This document shows positions 1 through 6,591 of a DNA stretch of 9,877 nt, piece after piece (within the stretch, counting starts at the first letter, position 1; each line of letters starts with the position of its first letter). This DNA is from Deltaproteobacteria bacterium. GTDB taxonomy: Bacteria; Desulfobacterota; Desulfobacteria; Desulfobacterales; ETH-SRB1. Both the position numbers and the translations under genes were made by a program. The notes under the pieces were generated by a model, which saw only the letters and a list, made by a program, of their open reading frames with translations, did not search any database and was not told the DNA's origin. The stretch is taken from NCBI GenBank assembly GCA_030627475.1, contig DAOURZ010000027.1:1-9877 (forward strand), written 5' to 3'.

Positions 1-1487
1 AAAGCCATATAGATTATCTGATTTTATCGTATATATTATATAATAATAATATGCCATGTCCTCATATTGCTGCCGGAAAAAATCTTTCTTTCTGGCCTCT
101 CGGGCCATTATTCAGATGTGGCGGTGCTTTTTTCATAAGAAGAACTTTCAGAGGGGCAGTACTTTATTCAAAAGTTTTTACGGAATATATAAACAAACTT
201 CTTGAAGAAGGTTTCAACATTGAAATGTTCATTGAAGGGGGCAGAAGTCGAACAGGCAAGTTAATCATGCCCAAACTCGGATTACTCTCAATGCTTATAA
301 ATGCTTATAAAAACGGATCCTGTGAGGATCTGATATTTGTACCAATATTTATCGGATATGACAGGGTACTGGAGGAAAGTACTTATCTAAATGAAATTGA
401 GGGAGGTCAAAAAGAGCCTGAGAACCTTCTTCAAGTAATAAAGGCAGGAAGATTGCTAAAGAAAAGATATGGAAGAATTTACATTAAGTTTCATGAACCC
501 GTGTCACTAAATGACCTTTTGTCGGAAAATGCTTCTAAAATTCAGGACATGACGTCAAAAGAACAAACTGTTTTTATCCGTAATTTAGGACATAGAATCA
601 TAAATGCAATAGACAATGTCTCACTTGTAACTCCATATGCTCTTGTTGCAAGCGCTATTCTTAACTGCTCTAAAAAAAGTTTTACTTATGCTTATCTGAT
701 ATCTGAAATAGAAACATATATGACCTACCTGTTTTTAAAAAATGTCAAGATGGCTGATACTCTTGTGCTTGATCAGGCCAGAGCTTTCGAAAAAGTTTTC
801 GATCACTACACCTATAGAAAATTTATAGAAAAAATTCTAAAGAAAGATAAACAAAGCCAATCTTCTGATGCTATATTTGAAGTTAATGAGAGCAAAAGAC
901 CTACTTTAGAATATTATAAGAATAATTGTATTTATTTTTTTATCCCGGCAGCTTTTACGGCTTTGGCAATTCTGGAAAAAGATGCTTTTCAATTTTCAAC
1001 ATCCGATATTATTTCCAGCTATACTTTTCTGCAGGAATTTTTTAAAAATGAGTTTTCTTATGACGTTGATAAAACACCGGATTATTTTGTTCGTAAAAAC
1101 ATCAAACTATTTATTGATGATGCTATTCTAATGCCCCATGCAACTCTTCCTGATACATACAACCTTACATCCGTCGGTTATAGAAAGCTTAAACTTTTTT
1201 CCAGTTTTCTTAAAACCTATTTTGAATCATATTTTATTGTATTAAACTTTTTCATGCATTATCCAAAAGAGTTTATTAATATAAAAGATCGCCTGAAAAA
1301 AGTTCAGTCACTTGGAAATCGCATGTATAAAAGAAAGGAAATTGAAAGAAAAGAAGCTCTTTCCAAAATTAATTTCCAGAACGCTATAGATTATTTTGTT
1401 TCTAATAAAGTAAAAAGCTCAGATGATCATGAAAAAATTGAATTCTATGCTGATACCATGAAAAAATATATGGATTATATAGGATAG
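1..1487 (+). CDS. plsB: Glycerol-3-phosphate 1-O-acyltransferase PlsB, 5'-truncated by window edge
   Basis: Transfers an acyl chain to the sn-1 position of glycerol-3-phosphate, the first step of phospholipid synthesis, at the inner face of the cytoplasmic membrane. The reading frame is open from base 3, so the ATG at 51 is internal. The first codons read SHIDYLILSY, the end of the acyltransferase block I (HxxxxD); the catalytic His lies just outside the window while its Asp is codon 12-14. Further blocks follow in order: GGAFFIRRTF (about 108-150, block II), FIEGGRSRTGKL (228-263, block III, substrate binding) and IFVPIFIGYDRV (333-368, block IV). About 494 residues follow the block I start, close to the roughly 500 expected after that point in E. 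coli PlsB (about 807 aa), so the 3' end is normal and not broken. The C-terminal part is Lys/Phe-rich and less conserved. The gene ends with TAG at 1485. Assignment is firm; only the 5' third is unseen. Confidence 0.93.
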   Translation, partial: SHIDYLILSYILYNNNMPCPHIAAGKNLSFWPLGPLFRCGGAFFIRRTFRGAVLYSKVFTEYINKLLEEGFNIEMFIEGGRSRTGKLIMPKLGLLSMLINAYKNGSCEDLIFVPIFIGYDRVLEESTYLNEIEGGQKEPENLLQVIKAGRLLKKRYGRIYIKFHEPVSLNDLLSENASKIQDMTSKEQTVFIRNLGHRIINAIDNVSLVTPYALVASAILNCSKKSFTYAYLISEIETYMTYLFLKNVKMADTLVLDQARAFEKVFDHYTYRKFIEKILKKDKQSQSSDAIFEVNESKRPTLEYYKNNCIYFFIPAAFTALAILEKDAFQFSTSDIISSYTFLQEFFKNEFSYDVDKTPDYFVRKNIKLFIDDAILMPHATLPDTYNLTSVGYRKLKLFSSFLKTYFESYFIVLNFFMHYPKEFINIKDRLKKVQSLGNRMYKRKEIERKEALSKINFQNAIDYFVSNKVKSSDDHEKIEFYADTMKKYMDYIG

Positions 1488-1488
1488 G

Positions 1489-1517
1489 GATCAGCGGGCA
1501 ACGCTCAGGAATCCAGG
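1489..1517. repeat. Degenerate heptamer repeat, left of hairpin
   Basis: Directly after the plsB stop the sequence can be read as 7-base units gatcagc, gggcaac, gctcagg and then aatccagg (one base longer). They resemble the units at 1606-1633 and at 4218-4259. The match is loose, and I infer common origin from the shared xxTCAGG core. Confidence 0.4.
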
Positions 1518-1578
1518 AAGTAGGGCTTTAGCCCCGCTTTGTTGCACAGTGTTTTTGCGGAACTAAAGTCCCACTTCC
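1516..1578. repeat. REP-like imperfect inverted repeat (hairpin)
   Basis: Arms at 1516-1537 and 1557-1578 are complementary at 18 of 22 positions around a 19-base loop. All four mismatches are transitions, so some become G-U pairs in RNA. Each arm is itself nearly self-complementary around a central CTTTAG or CTAAAG core (for example GGGCTTTAGCCCC), which allows a branched, cloverleaf-like fold. This is the look of REP/BIME elements mobilised by RAYT (Y1 transposase) proteins; no such transposase is in the window. There is no T-tract typical of an intrinsic terminator directly after the right arm, though a hairpin here could still stabilise the plsB mRNA end. Confidence 0.65.
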
Positions 1579-1605
1579 GTGCAAAGGTGGCAAAAGCTAT
1601 AAAGC

Positions 1606-1633
1606 GATCAGAAATCAGGGATCAGGGGGCAGG
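1606..1633. repeat. Degenerate heptamer repeat supplying the ribosome site of the next gene
   Basis: Four 7-base units in register: gatcaga, aatcagg, gatcagg, gggcagg. The last unit, with the next G, gives the CAGGG that sits 6-7 bases before the ATG at 1641 and is the only Shine-Dalgarno-like sequence there. Similar units are found on the other side of the hairpin and as a perfect array near 4220. Confidence 0.5.
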
Positions 1634-1640
1634 GATTACT

Positions 1641-3416
1641 ATGAAAGCAATGATACTCGCCGCAGGTCTTGGTACCCGGCTTCGGCCCTATACAGCAAAT
1701 ATACCCAAGTGTTTATTTCCTGTTGCAGGACATCCTCTTCTGGATATCATTATTCGCAACCTGCAACATGCGGGTTGCGAAGCAATAATTATTAATACCC
1801 ATCACTTGTATAAAAAGATAGATTCTTTTTTATCCAGCCAGACATATTCTATTCCAGTCTTTACCCGCTATGAACCTTTGCTTCTCGGTACAGGGGGAGC
1901 CATAAAAAATGTTGCGGCTTTTTGGGATGATCAACCATTTATGGTTGTAAACAGCGATATTCTTACAGATATAGACCTTGGGGATGTTTATGATTTTCAT
2001 CTTGAGCATAAACATACTGCCACACTTGTTCTTCATGATTATAAGAAGTTTAATAAAGTATCAATAAACAGGGAAAACTTTATTAGCAGCTTTGATAATG
2101 AGAACATCGGCTATGAAAAAAAGCTTGCTTTTACAGGAATACAGGTTCTTGACCCGGATATTTTGGATTTTATACCGGATGGCTTATTTTCCAGCATAAT
2201 TGATGCATATGAAAAATTAATATTTTCAGGCCGAAACCCGAAAGCATTTATTGCACAAAAACATTACTGGAAAGATATAGGAACACCTGAAAGTTACAGG
2301 GACGCTGTTATAAATAATTTGGCACCCGAGGCATTCAAACAGGCATGGCCGGGTTTTACTTTTAAAAATATAAAGTGCAATAGAATCAAGGGGGATGGAT
2401 CCGACAGGCAATGGTACAGGGTAACAGCAGAAGATGATTTGTATGGCAAAGTATATTTGAAAGCCCATGGTGATCAAAGTAAAGTACAATTGCGAAAACT
2501 TGTTATGGTCAATCACGGCATAAGATCACAAACCGCAACATGCGAGGTAGATTCATTTATAGCAATCGGACAACATCTTTATGATAATGGAATATCAATT
2601 CCCAGGATATATATGCATGATAATTTTTCAGGTCTGGTTTTTCTAAAAGATCTGGGAGATTTAAAACTTCAGGAATTAGTCAGGGCTGCTAAAAACCAGG
2701 AAAAAGTTACTTTATATTACAAAAAAGTAATTGATCTTCTTATAAAAATGTCAACTTCAGGAGCAGAAGGATTTGATATATCCTGGACATATCAAACTTC
2801 ATATTACAGCAAAGATCTTATACTCGAAAAAGAATGCCGATACTTTGTTGATGCATTTTTAAGAGGTTATCTTGGCATGGATTATTTATTTGAAGATTTT
2901 AAAGATGAATTTGAATTACTTGCCGGGAAAACACTTAAATTTTCGGTTAATGGATTTATGCATCGAGATATGCAATCCGGAAATATTATGTTTAAAAATA
3001 ATAAATTTTATATTATAGATTTTCAGGGCGGACGTATTGGCCCTGTTCAGTATGATCTTGCATCCTTGCTTATTGATCCATATGTGGATTTGCCTTATAA
3101 ATTGCGGACTCAGCTACTTGATTACTGCATTAAAGAGATCTCAAAATTTCTTGAGATTAACGAGGAGCGGTTCCGCTATTGCTTCAGGTATTGTTCCCTG
3201 ACAAGAAATTTACAGATACTTGGCGCATTTGGCAATTTAGTACGGATGAGCAATAAGTCTTACTTTGAACAATACATACCGGCAGCAGTAAAAACTTTAA
3301 AATATAATCTTTCAGCTTTGGGAGATGCAGAATTCCCGCGCATAAAATCAGTTGTAAATAGTTTGGAGGTATTAAATGGAACGAATAAAAGTAATGGTCA
3401 ACGGAATTCCCGGTAA
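1641..3416 (+). CDS. murU-amgK: Fused MurU-like nucleotidyltransferase and AmgK-like sugar kinase
   Basis: A 591-residue two-domain enzyme. Residues 1 to about 230 form a nucleotidyltransferase of the sugar-1-phosphate type: GLGTRLRP at 9-16 with Lys23 (nucleotide binding), LGTGGA at 82-87, and NSD at 104-106, where Asp106 should bind metal. From about 240 to the end is a phosphotransferase-fold kinase: HRDMQSGN from residue 441 (catalytic Asp443) and IIDFQGG with metal-binding Asp460, then GPVQYDLASLL. This HRD/DFQ pattern is that of AmgK, the anomeric MurNAc/GlcNAc kinase. In Pseudomonas, separate AmgK and MurU turn recycled MurNAc into MurNAc-1-phosphate and UDP-MurNAc, bypassing fosfomycin-sensitive MurA; here both would sit in one cytoplasmic polypeptide. 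The ATG at 1641 is chosen because the family N-terminus MKAMILAAG begins there; the open frame back to 1539 runs through the repeat hairpin. The 3' end overlaps the next gene by 41 bases. Domain calls are firm; the exact sugar is inferred. Confidence 0.75.
   Translation: MKAMILAAGLGTRLRPYTANIPKCLFPVAGHPLLDIIIRNLQHAGCEAIIINTHHLYKKIDSFLSSQTYSIPVFTRYEPLLLGTGGAIKNVAAFWDDQPFMVVNSDILTDIDLGDVYDFHLEHKHTATLVLHDYKKFNKVSINRENFISSFDNENIGYEKKLAFTGIQVLDPDILDFIPDGLFSSIIDAYEKLIFSGRNPKAFIAQKHYWKDIGTPESYRDAVINNLAPEAFKQAWPGFTFKNIKCNRIKGDGSDRQWYRVTAEDDLYGKVYLKAHGDQSKVQLRKLVMVNHGIRSQTATCEVDSFIAIGQHLYDNGISIPRIYMHDNFSGLVFLKDLGDLKLQELVRAAKNQEKVTLYYKKVIDLLIKMSTSGAEGFDISWTYQTSYYSKDLILEKECRYFVDAFLRGYLGMDYLFEDFKDEFELLAGKTLKFSVNGFMHRDMQSGNIMFKNNKFYIIDFQGGRIGPVQYDLASLLIDPYVDLPYKLRTQLLDYCIKEISKFLEINEERFRYCFRYCSLTRNLQILGAFGNLVRMSNKSYFEQYIPAAVKTLKYNLSALGDAEFPRIKSVVNSLEVLNGTNKSNGQRNSR
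3365..3369 (+). promoter_or_regulatory. Shine-Dalgarno site for the dapB-like gene inside the upstream coding region
   Basis: GGAGG ends 6 bases before the ATG at 3376 and lies within the last codons of the preceding fusion gene. It fixes the start of the dapB-like gene and makes the 41-base overlap real, implying that the two are translated from one mRNA and probably coupled. Confidence 0.8.
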
Positions 3417-4209
3417 TATGGCAGTGAGGGTGGCAAAACATGTCATAAAACATAGTATGTTTGAACTTATACCATATGCACTTACCGGGCCCGAAGTTAC
3501 AGAAACAGAATTTACTTTGGATTCTACGGTTATCAGTCTTATTCATCCGCAAGAATCTGAAAAAGCAATTGCTGAAATAAAAGAAAAAGAGAATTATTTT
3601 GTCACTGTGGACTATAGTCATCCTTCATCCGTAAACAGTAACGCCGGGTTTTACTGCAAGCACAACCTTCCCTTTGTGATGGGTACAACGGGGGGAGACC
3701 GAAAACTCCTTGAAAATACTGTTTGTTCGTCATCCATTCCGGTAGTAATAGCACAAAACATGGCAAAGCAGATCGTCGGATTTCAGGCAATGATGGAATA
3801 TGCTGCAAAAACATTTCCGGATCTTTTTAAAGGATATTCCCTTGAAATCAAGGAAAGCCACCAGAAAGGAAAAGCGGATACCAGTGGAACAGCCAAGGCC
3901 ATGATTGGATATTTTAATGATCTGGGCACACCTTTTTCTGCAAATGAGATTACAAAAGAACGTGATCCCGAAGTGCAGAAGAAAATATGGGGTATTCCCG
4001 AAGAATATATTGAAGGGCACGGATGGCATACTTACACACTTGTTTCAAGTGACAAGACAGTGCAATTTGCTTTTTCGCACAATGTCAACGGCAGGGATGT
4101 TTATGCAAAAGGAACACTTGATGCTGTTTCATATCTGAACAAAAAGATCAAAGCCGGCAAAAAGGGAAAAGTTTACACGATGATAGATGTTCTTAAAGGC
4201 AGAAATTAG
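3376..4209 (+). CDS. dapB: 4-hydroxy-tetrahydrodipicolinate reductase, plant-type (DapB-like)
   Basis: Predicted to reduce dihydrodipicolinate with NAD(P)H in the diaminopimelate/lysine pathway, which also feeds peptidoglycan. The 277-residue protein starts with a Rossmann loop, VNGIPGNM at residues 8-15. PFVMGTTGGDR at 99-109 is the conserved cofactor/substrate segment. The catalytic stretch ESHQKGKADTSGTA at 160-173 keeps His162 and Lys166 but has Gln where E. coli DapB has a second His and lacks the Pro before SGT. That pattern, together with NMAKQIV and HTYTL, is that of the plant-type DapB family rather than the short E. coli type. A strong Shine-Dalgarno at 3365 sets the start. It is translationally linked to the MurU-AmgK fusion, so both would serve cell-wall precursor supply. 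G+C is slightly higher than in plsB. The enzyme family is clear; whether this is the only DapB in the cell cannot be seen. Confidence 0.88.
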   Translation: MERIKVMVNGIPGNMAVRVAKHVIKHSMFELIPYALTGPEVTETEFTLDSTVISLIHPQESEKAIAEIKEKENYFVTVDYSHPSSVNSNAGFYCKHNLPFVMGTTGGDRKLLENTVCSSSIPVVIAQNMAKQIVGFQAMMEYAAKTFPDLFKGYSLEIKESHQKGKADTSGTAKAMIGYFNDLGTPFSANEITKERDPEVQKKIWGIPEEYIEGHGWHTYTLVSSDKTVQFAFSHNVNGRDVYAKGTLDAVSYLNKKIKAGKKGKVYTMIDVLKGRN

Positions 4210-4217
4210 GGGTCGTC

Positions 4218-4259
<42 letters not shown>

Positions 4260-4284
4260 AGGGAATGAGAAGGCGGTGACAAAG

Positions 4285-6039
4285 ATGAAAAAAATAATAT
4301 TTGTTCTTTTGTTGTTTACTGTTACGTCTGCCTTTGCAGATGAGATGTTTCCCAAAAAGGGATGGACGGAAAGGCCGGATCCCGTTGCAAGCCGGCATGC
4401 CATGGCTGGGGGAGAGATTTCAATTTTTGCAGGCCAGTATCCGAAAAGCCTGAATTATTACATCGACAATAATGTTTTGTCTGCAGAAATTTTTGGAGCT
4501 TTATATGAGACATTATTATCCATTAATCCGGTTACCCTGGAATATGAACCGGGGATAGCCGAAAAATGGGTAATCGCAGATGATAAAAAGACTTTTACTT
4601 TTTATATTGATAAAAGGGCAAAATGGAGTGACAGTCGACCAATAACGGCTTATGATGTCAAATGGACTTATAAAGCAATAATGGATCCAAAGAACCTTAC
4701 CGGATCACATAAAATAAGTCTGGAACGTTTTGAATCACCGGTTGTAATAGATAAATATACCATACGCTTTACAGCTAAAGATGTTCACTGGAAAAACCTT
4801 GGCGCTGTGGGTGGTTTTCATATTCTATGTAAACATGTGTTTGACGGGAAGGATTTTAACAGAATCAATTTTGAATTTCCCGTAGTCTCAGGACAATATA
4901 GACTCGGAGAAATAAACAAAGGAATTTTTGTTAAATTGGAAAGGCGTGAAAACTGGTGGCATAAAAAATCTGAAAGATTTAGTGGGGTCGGTAACTTTCA
5001 AACTATTAGATTCAAGTTTTTTGCCGAGAGAGAAAATGCATTTGAGGCATTCAAAAAAGGCGTGATTGATATATATCCTGTATATACTTCCAGAATATGG
5101 ATAAATGAGACAAAGGGAGATAATTTTTTAAAAAACCGGATAGTAAAGCAAAAAATTTATAATTATAACCCTGTTGGATTTCAGGGATTTGCAATGAATA
5201 TGAGGAAGCCGCCTTTTGATGATTTCAGGGTTCGCAAAGCCATGGCACTTCTTCTTGATAGAAGAAAAATGAACAGCCTTTTGATGTACAATCAGTATTT
5301 TCTCCACAAATCCTATTTTGAAGACCTTTATACAAAAAAAAATCCATGTACTAACGAAATTATTGAGTTAAACATAAAAAAAGCCTTAAATCTTCTCAGA
5401 CTGGCTGGCTGGCTGGTAAATCCGGCTAATGGTTTTCTTGAAAAAAACGGACAAAGATTTTCTTTTAGGTTTTTAACGAGAAGTTCTTCTTCGGAAAAAT
5501 TTTTGGTAATTTACTCTGAAGATCTCAAAAGTGCAGGAATAGAGCTTGTAATTGACAAAAAAGACTGGGCTGCATGGGCAAGAGATATGGATGAGTATAA
5601 TTTTCAGATGACGTGGGCTGCATGGGGTTCCGGTATTTTTAAAGACCCTGAGGGCATGTGGTCTTCAAAAGAGGCTGATAGAAAAGGCGGAAACAATATT
5701 ACAGGCTTTAAAAATACCGGGGTTGATGAGCTGATTGAAAAGCAAAAAAGAATTTTTGATATAAAAAAACGCAATGAAATATATCGCAAGATTGATAAAA
5801 TCATATATAATACTTTTCCATATATACTTCTGTGGAATATAGATTATACCAGACTTCTGTACTGGAACAAGTTCGGGACTCCTTCCACCGTGCTTTCTAA
5901 ATACGGCAATGAGGGCAGCGCTTACTGGTACTGGTGGCTTGATGAAGATTCAGATGCAGATTTACATGATGCTGTAATAAACAATTCCATGCTGCCGTGG
6001 AAGAAACCTTCAATATATTTTGATGAAGTCTTTCAATAG
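4285..6039 (+). CDS. Secreted ABC-transporter substrate-binding protein, family 5 (YejA/OppA-like)
   Basis: A periplasmic binding protein for peptides or similar solutes that would deliver its ligand to an ABC permease. With the ATG at 4285 the protein has 584 residues and a clean Sec signal peptide: MKK, a hydrophobic stretch, and a cut after AFA (residue 18). No Cys follows the cut, so it is soluble rather than a lipoprotein. A GTG at 4276 in the same frame adds only three residues (MTK) and has its best Shine-Dalgarno (GGAGGG at 4258-4263) 12 bases away. Family 5 hallmarks are YETLLSINP and the segment EPGIAEKWVIADDKKTFTF near the N-terminus, WSDSRPITAYDVKWTY, and DFRVRKAMALLLDR in the middle. 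NWWHKKSERF plus FFAERENAFEAFKKG resemble the YejA subgroup, associated in E. coli with microcin C and peptides. It has no permease or ATPase genes beside it, so its partners must be elsewhere. The exact ligand is unknown. Confidence 0.88.
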   Translation: MKKIIFVLLLFTVTSAFADEMFPKKGWTERPDPVASRHAMAGGEISIFAGQYPKSLNYYIDNNVLSAEIFGALYETLLSINPVTLEYEPGIAEKWVIADDKKTFTFYIDKRAKWSDSRPITAYDVKWTYKAIMDPKNLTGSHKISLERFESPVVIDKYTIRFTAKDVHWKNLGAVGGFHILCKHVFDGKDFNRINFEFPVVSGQYRLGEINKGIFVKLERRENWWHKKSERFSGVGNFQTIRFKFFAERENAFEAFKKGVIDIYPVYTSRIWINETKGDNFLKNRIVKQKIYNYNPVGFQGFAMNMRKPPFDDFRVRKAMALLLDRRKMNSLLMYNQYFLHKSYFEDLYTKKNPCTNEIIELNIKKALNLLRLAGWLVNPANGFLEKNGQRFSFRFLTRSSSSEKFLVIYSEDLKSAGIELVIDKKDWAAWARDMDEYNFQMTWAAWGSGIFKDPEGMWSSKEADRKGGNNITGFKNTGVDELIEKQKRIFDIKKRNEIYRKIDKIIYNTFPYILLWNIDYTRLLYWNKFGTPSTVLSKYGNEGSAYWYWWLDEDSDADLHDAVINNSMLPWKKPSIYFDEVFQ

Positions 6040-6063
6040 TAATGGGGTAAAAAATAAAATATG

Positions 6064-6208
6064 TAGTGCCTGAACGAAAACTGCTAATTTTTACAATTTC
6101 TGCGTCAGGCGCAAATTTTAATCCTCAAAATACCCCATGTATTCTTGCGGTTAAAATTTGCTCCTTCCTTGAACTTAAAAAAATTTTCTGGTTTTCGTTC
6201 GGACACTA
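6064..6208. repeat. MITE-like long imperfect palindrome
   Basis: The outer ends, 6064-6083 and 6189-6208, are inverted repeats with 16 of 20 matches and share an unbroken GAACGAAAAC core. A second pair, 6108-6123 and 6149-6164, matches at 14 of 16 (core GCAAATTTTAA). At the centre AATAC (6129) and GTATT (6139) flank CCCAT. The intervening arms also pair loosely, so the whole ~145 bases can fold into one long stem. An 8-base direct repeat TATGTAGT at 6060-6067 and 6207-6214 frames it and may be a target-site duplication, although it overlaps the inverted ends by a few bases. No coding frame of note is inside. It occupies most of the 218-base gap between the binding-protein gene and the SEC-C gene; the rest of that gap shows only AT-rich sequence. 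It could also act as a transcriptional barrier, but there is no clear T-run terminator. Confidence 0.7.
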
Positions 6209-6257
6209 TGTAGTAAACTGAACAGATGAATCCTGTAATATTTTTAATGGTGAAAAG

Positions 6258-6545
6258 ATGAAAAAAATTTTTAACGGTCAAAAAACGGCAAAATTAGGTA
6301 CCGAAAAGAAGCCCGCTGTTGTTAATGTACAAACAGAAGAAAGATTGAAAGAAGTAGCATTGATATTTGAAGAAAAGGGCTGGAAATATACAATTGGATT
6401 AGAACCGGATAAACCGGAAAATATTACCGATTTGGAAATGTTATTAAATACACCAAAATCAAAAATGGCCGAAAAGAAAATTGGCCGTAATGAGCCCTGC
6501 CCATGTGGAAGCGGAAATAAGTATAAAAAATGCTGTGGTAAATAA
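6258..6545 (+). CDS. Small SEC-C zinc-motif protein (PBPRA1643 family)
   Basis: A 95-residue soluble protein. The C-terminus carries [15 protein letters not shown], a SEC-C motif in which Cys81, Cys83, Cys92 and Cys93 should hold one zinc, as at the SecA C-terminus. The N-terminal part ([20 protein letters not shown], then a segment ending [21 protein letters not shown]) matches the small-protein family described as PBPRA1643 SWIM/SEC-C proteins, whose job is not known. The ATG at 6258 is preceded by only a weak purine-rich stretch (GGTGAAAAG). The gene follows the palindromic element and ends 46 bases before atpR, so it may share a transcript with the ATPase operon; it stands where atpD, atpC and atpQ usually precede atpR. 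Family membership is fairly sure, function is not. Confidence 0.85.
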   Translation: MKKIFNGQKTAKLGTEKKPAVVNVQTEERLKEVALIFEEKGWKYTIGLEPDKPENITDLEMLLNTPKSKMAEKKIGRNEPCPCGSGNKYKKCCGK

Positions 6546-6576
6546 GGAACGTGAAGGTTAAAAAACATCAGGCAAA

Positions 6577-6581
6577 AGGAG
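6577..6581 (+). promoter_or_regulatory. Shine-Dalgarno site that selects the TTG start of atpR
   Basis: AGGAG lies 10 bases before a TTG at 6592. An in-frame TGA at 6586-6588 rules out any earlier start, and no ATG follows until well inside the first membrane segment region, so TTG with this site is the best start for atpR. Confidence 0.7.
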
Positions 6582-6591
6582 AAATTGATTT

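Noticed and set aside
51..53. ATG at 51 as the start of plsB
   Set aside because: The same frame is open to the window edge and encodes SHIDYL, the conserved acyltransferase block I, so this Met is internal.
1539..1640. Possible longer N-terminus of the MurU-AmgK fusion starting at 1539 (TTG)
   Set aside because: The extra 34 residues are translated from the hairpin arm and heptamer repeat, and the family N-terminus MKAMILAAG starts exactly at the ATG 1641 with a usable ribosome site.
3184..3621. Minus-strand open frames, the longest 145 codons at 3184-3621 and 143 codons at 7636-8067
   Set aside because: They lie fully across well-recognised + strand genes, have no recognisable motifs or ribosome sites, and are shadow frames.
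4265..4279. Mini-ORF ATG-AGA-AGG-CGG-TGA overlapping a GTG start of the binding-protein gene
   Set aside because: Its GGAGGG ribosome site would be only one base from the ATG, and the GTG it overlaps is the less likely start; chance is sufficient.
6064..6208. Intrinsic terminator for the binding-protein gene
   Set aside because: The stem is far longer than a terminator, AT-rich and not followed by a T-run; a mobile or structural repeat fits better.
6213..6241. Possible promoter with TAATAT at 6236-6241 before the SEC-C gene
   Set aside because: No convincing -35 hexamer at 16-18 bases upstream, and TAATAT strings are frequent in this AT-rich sequence.
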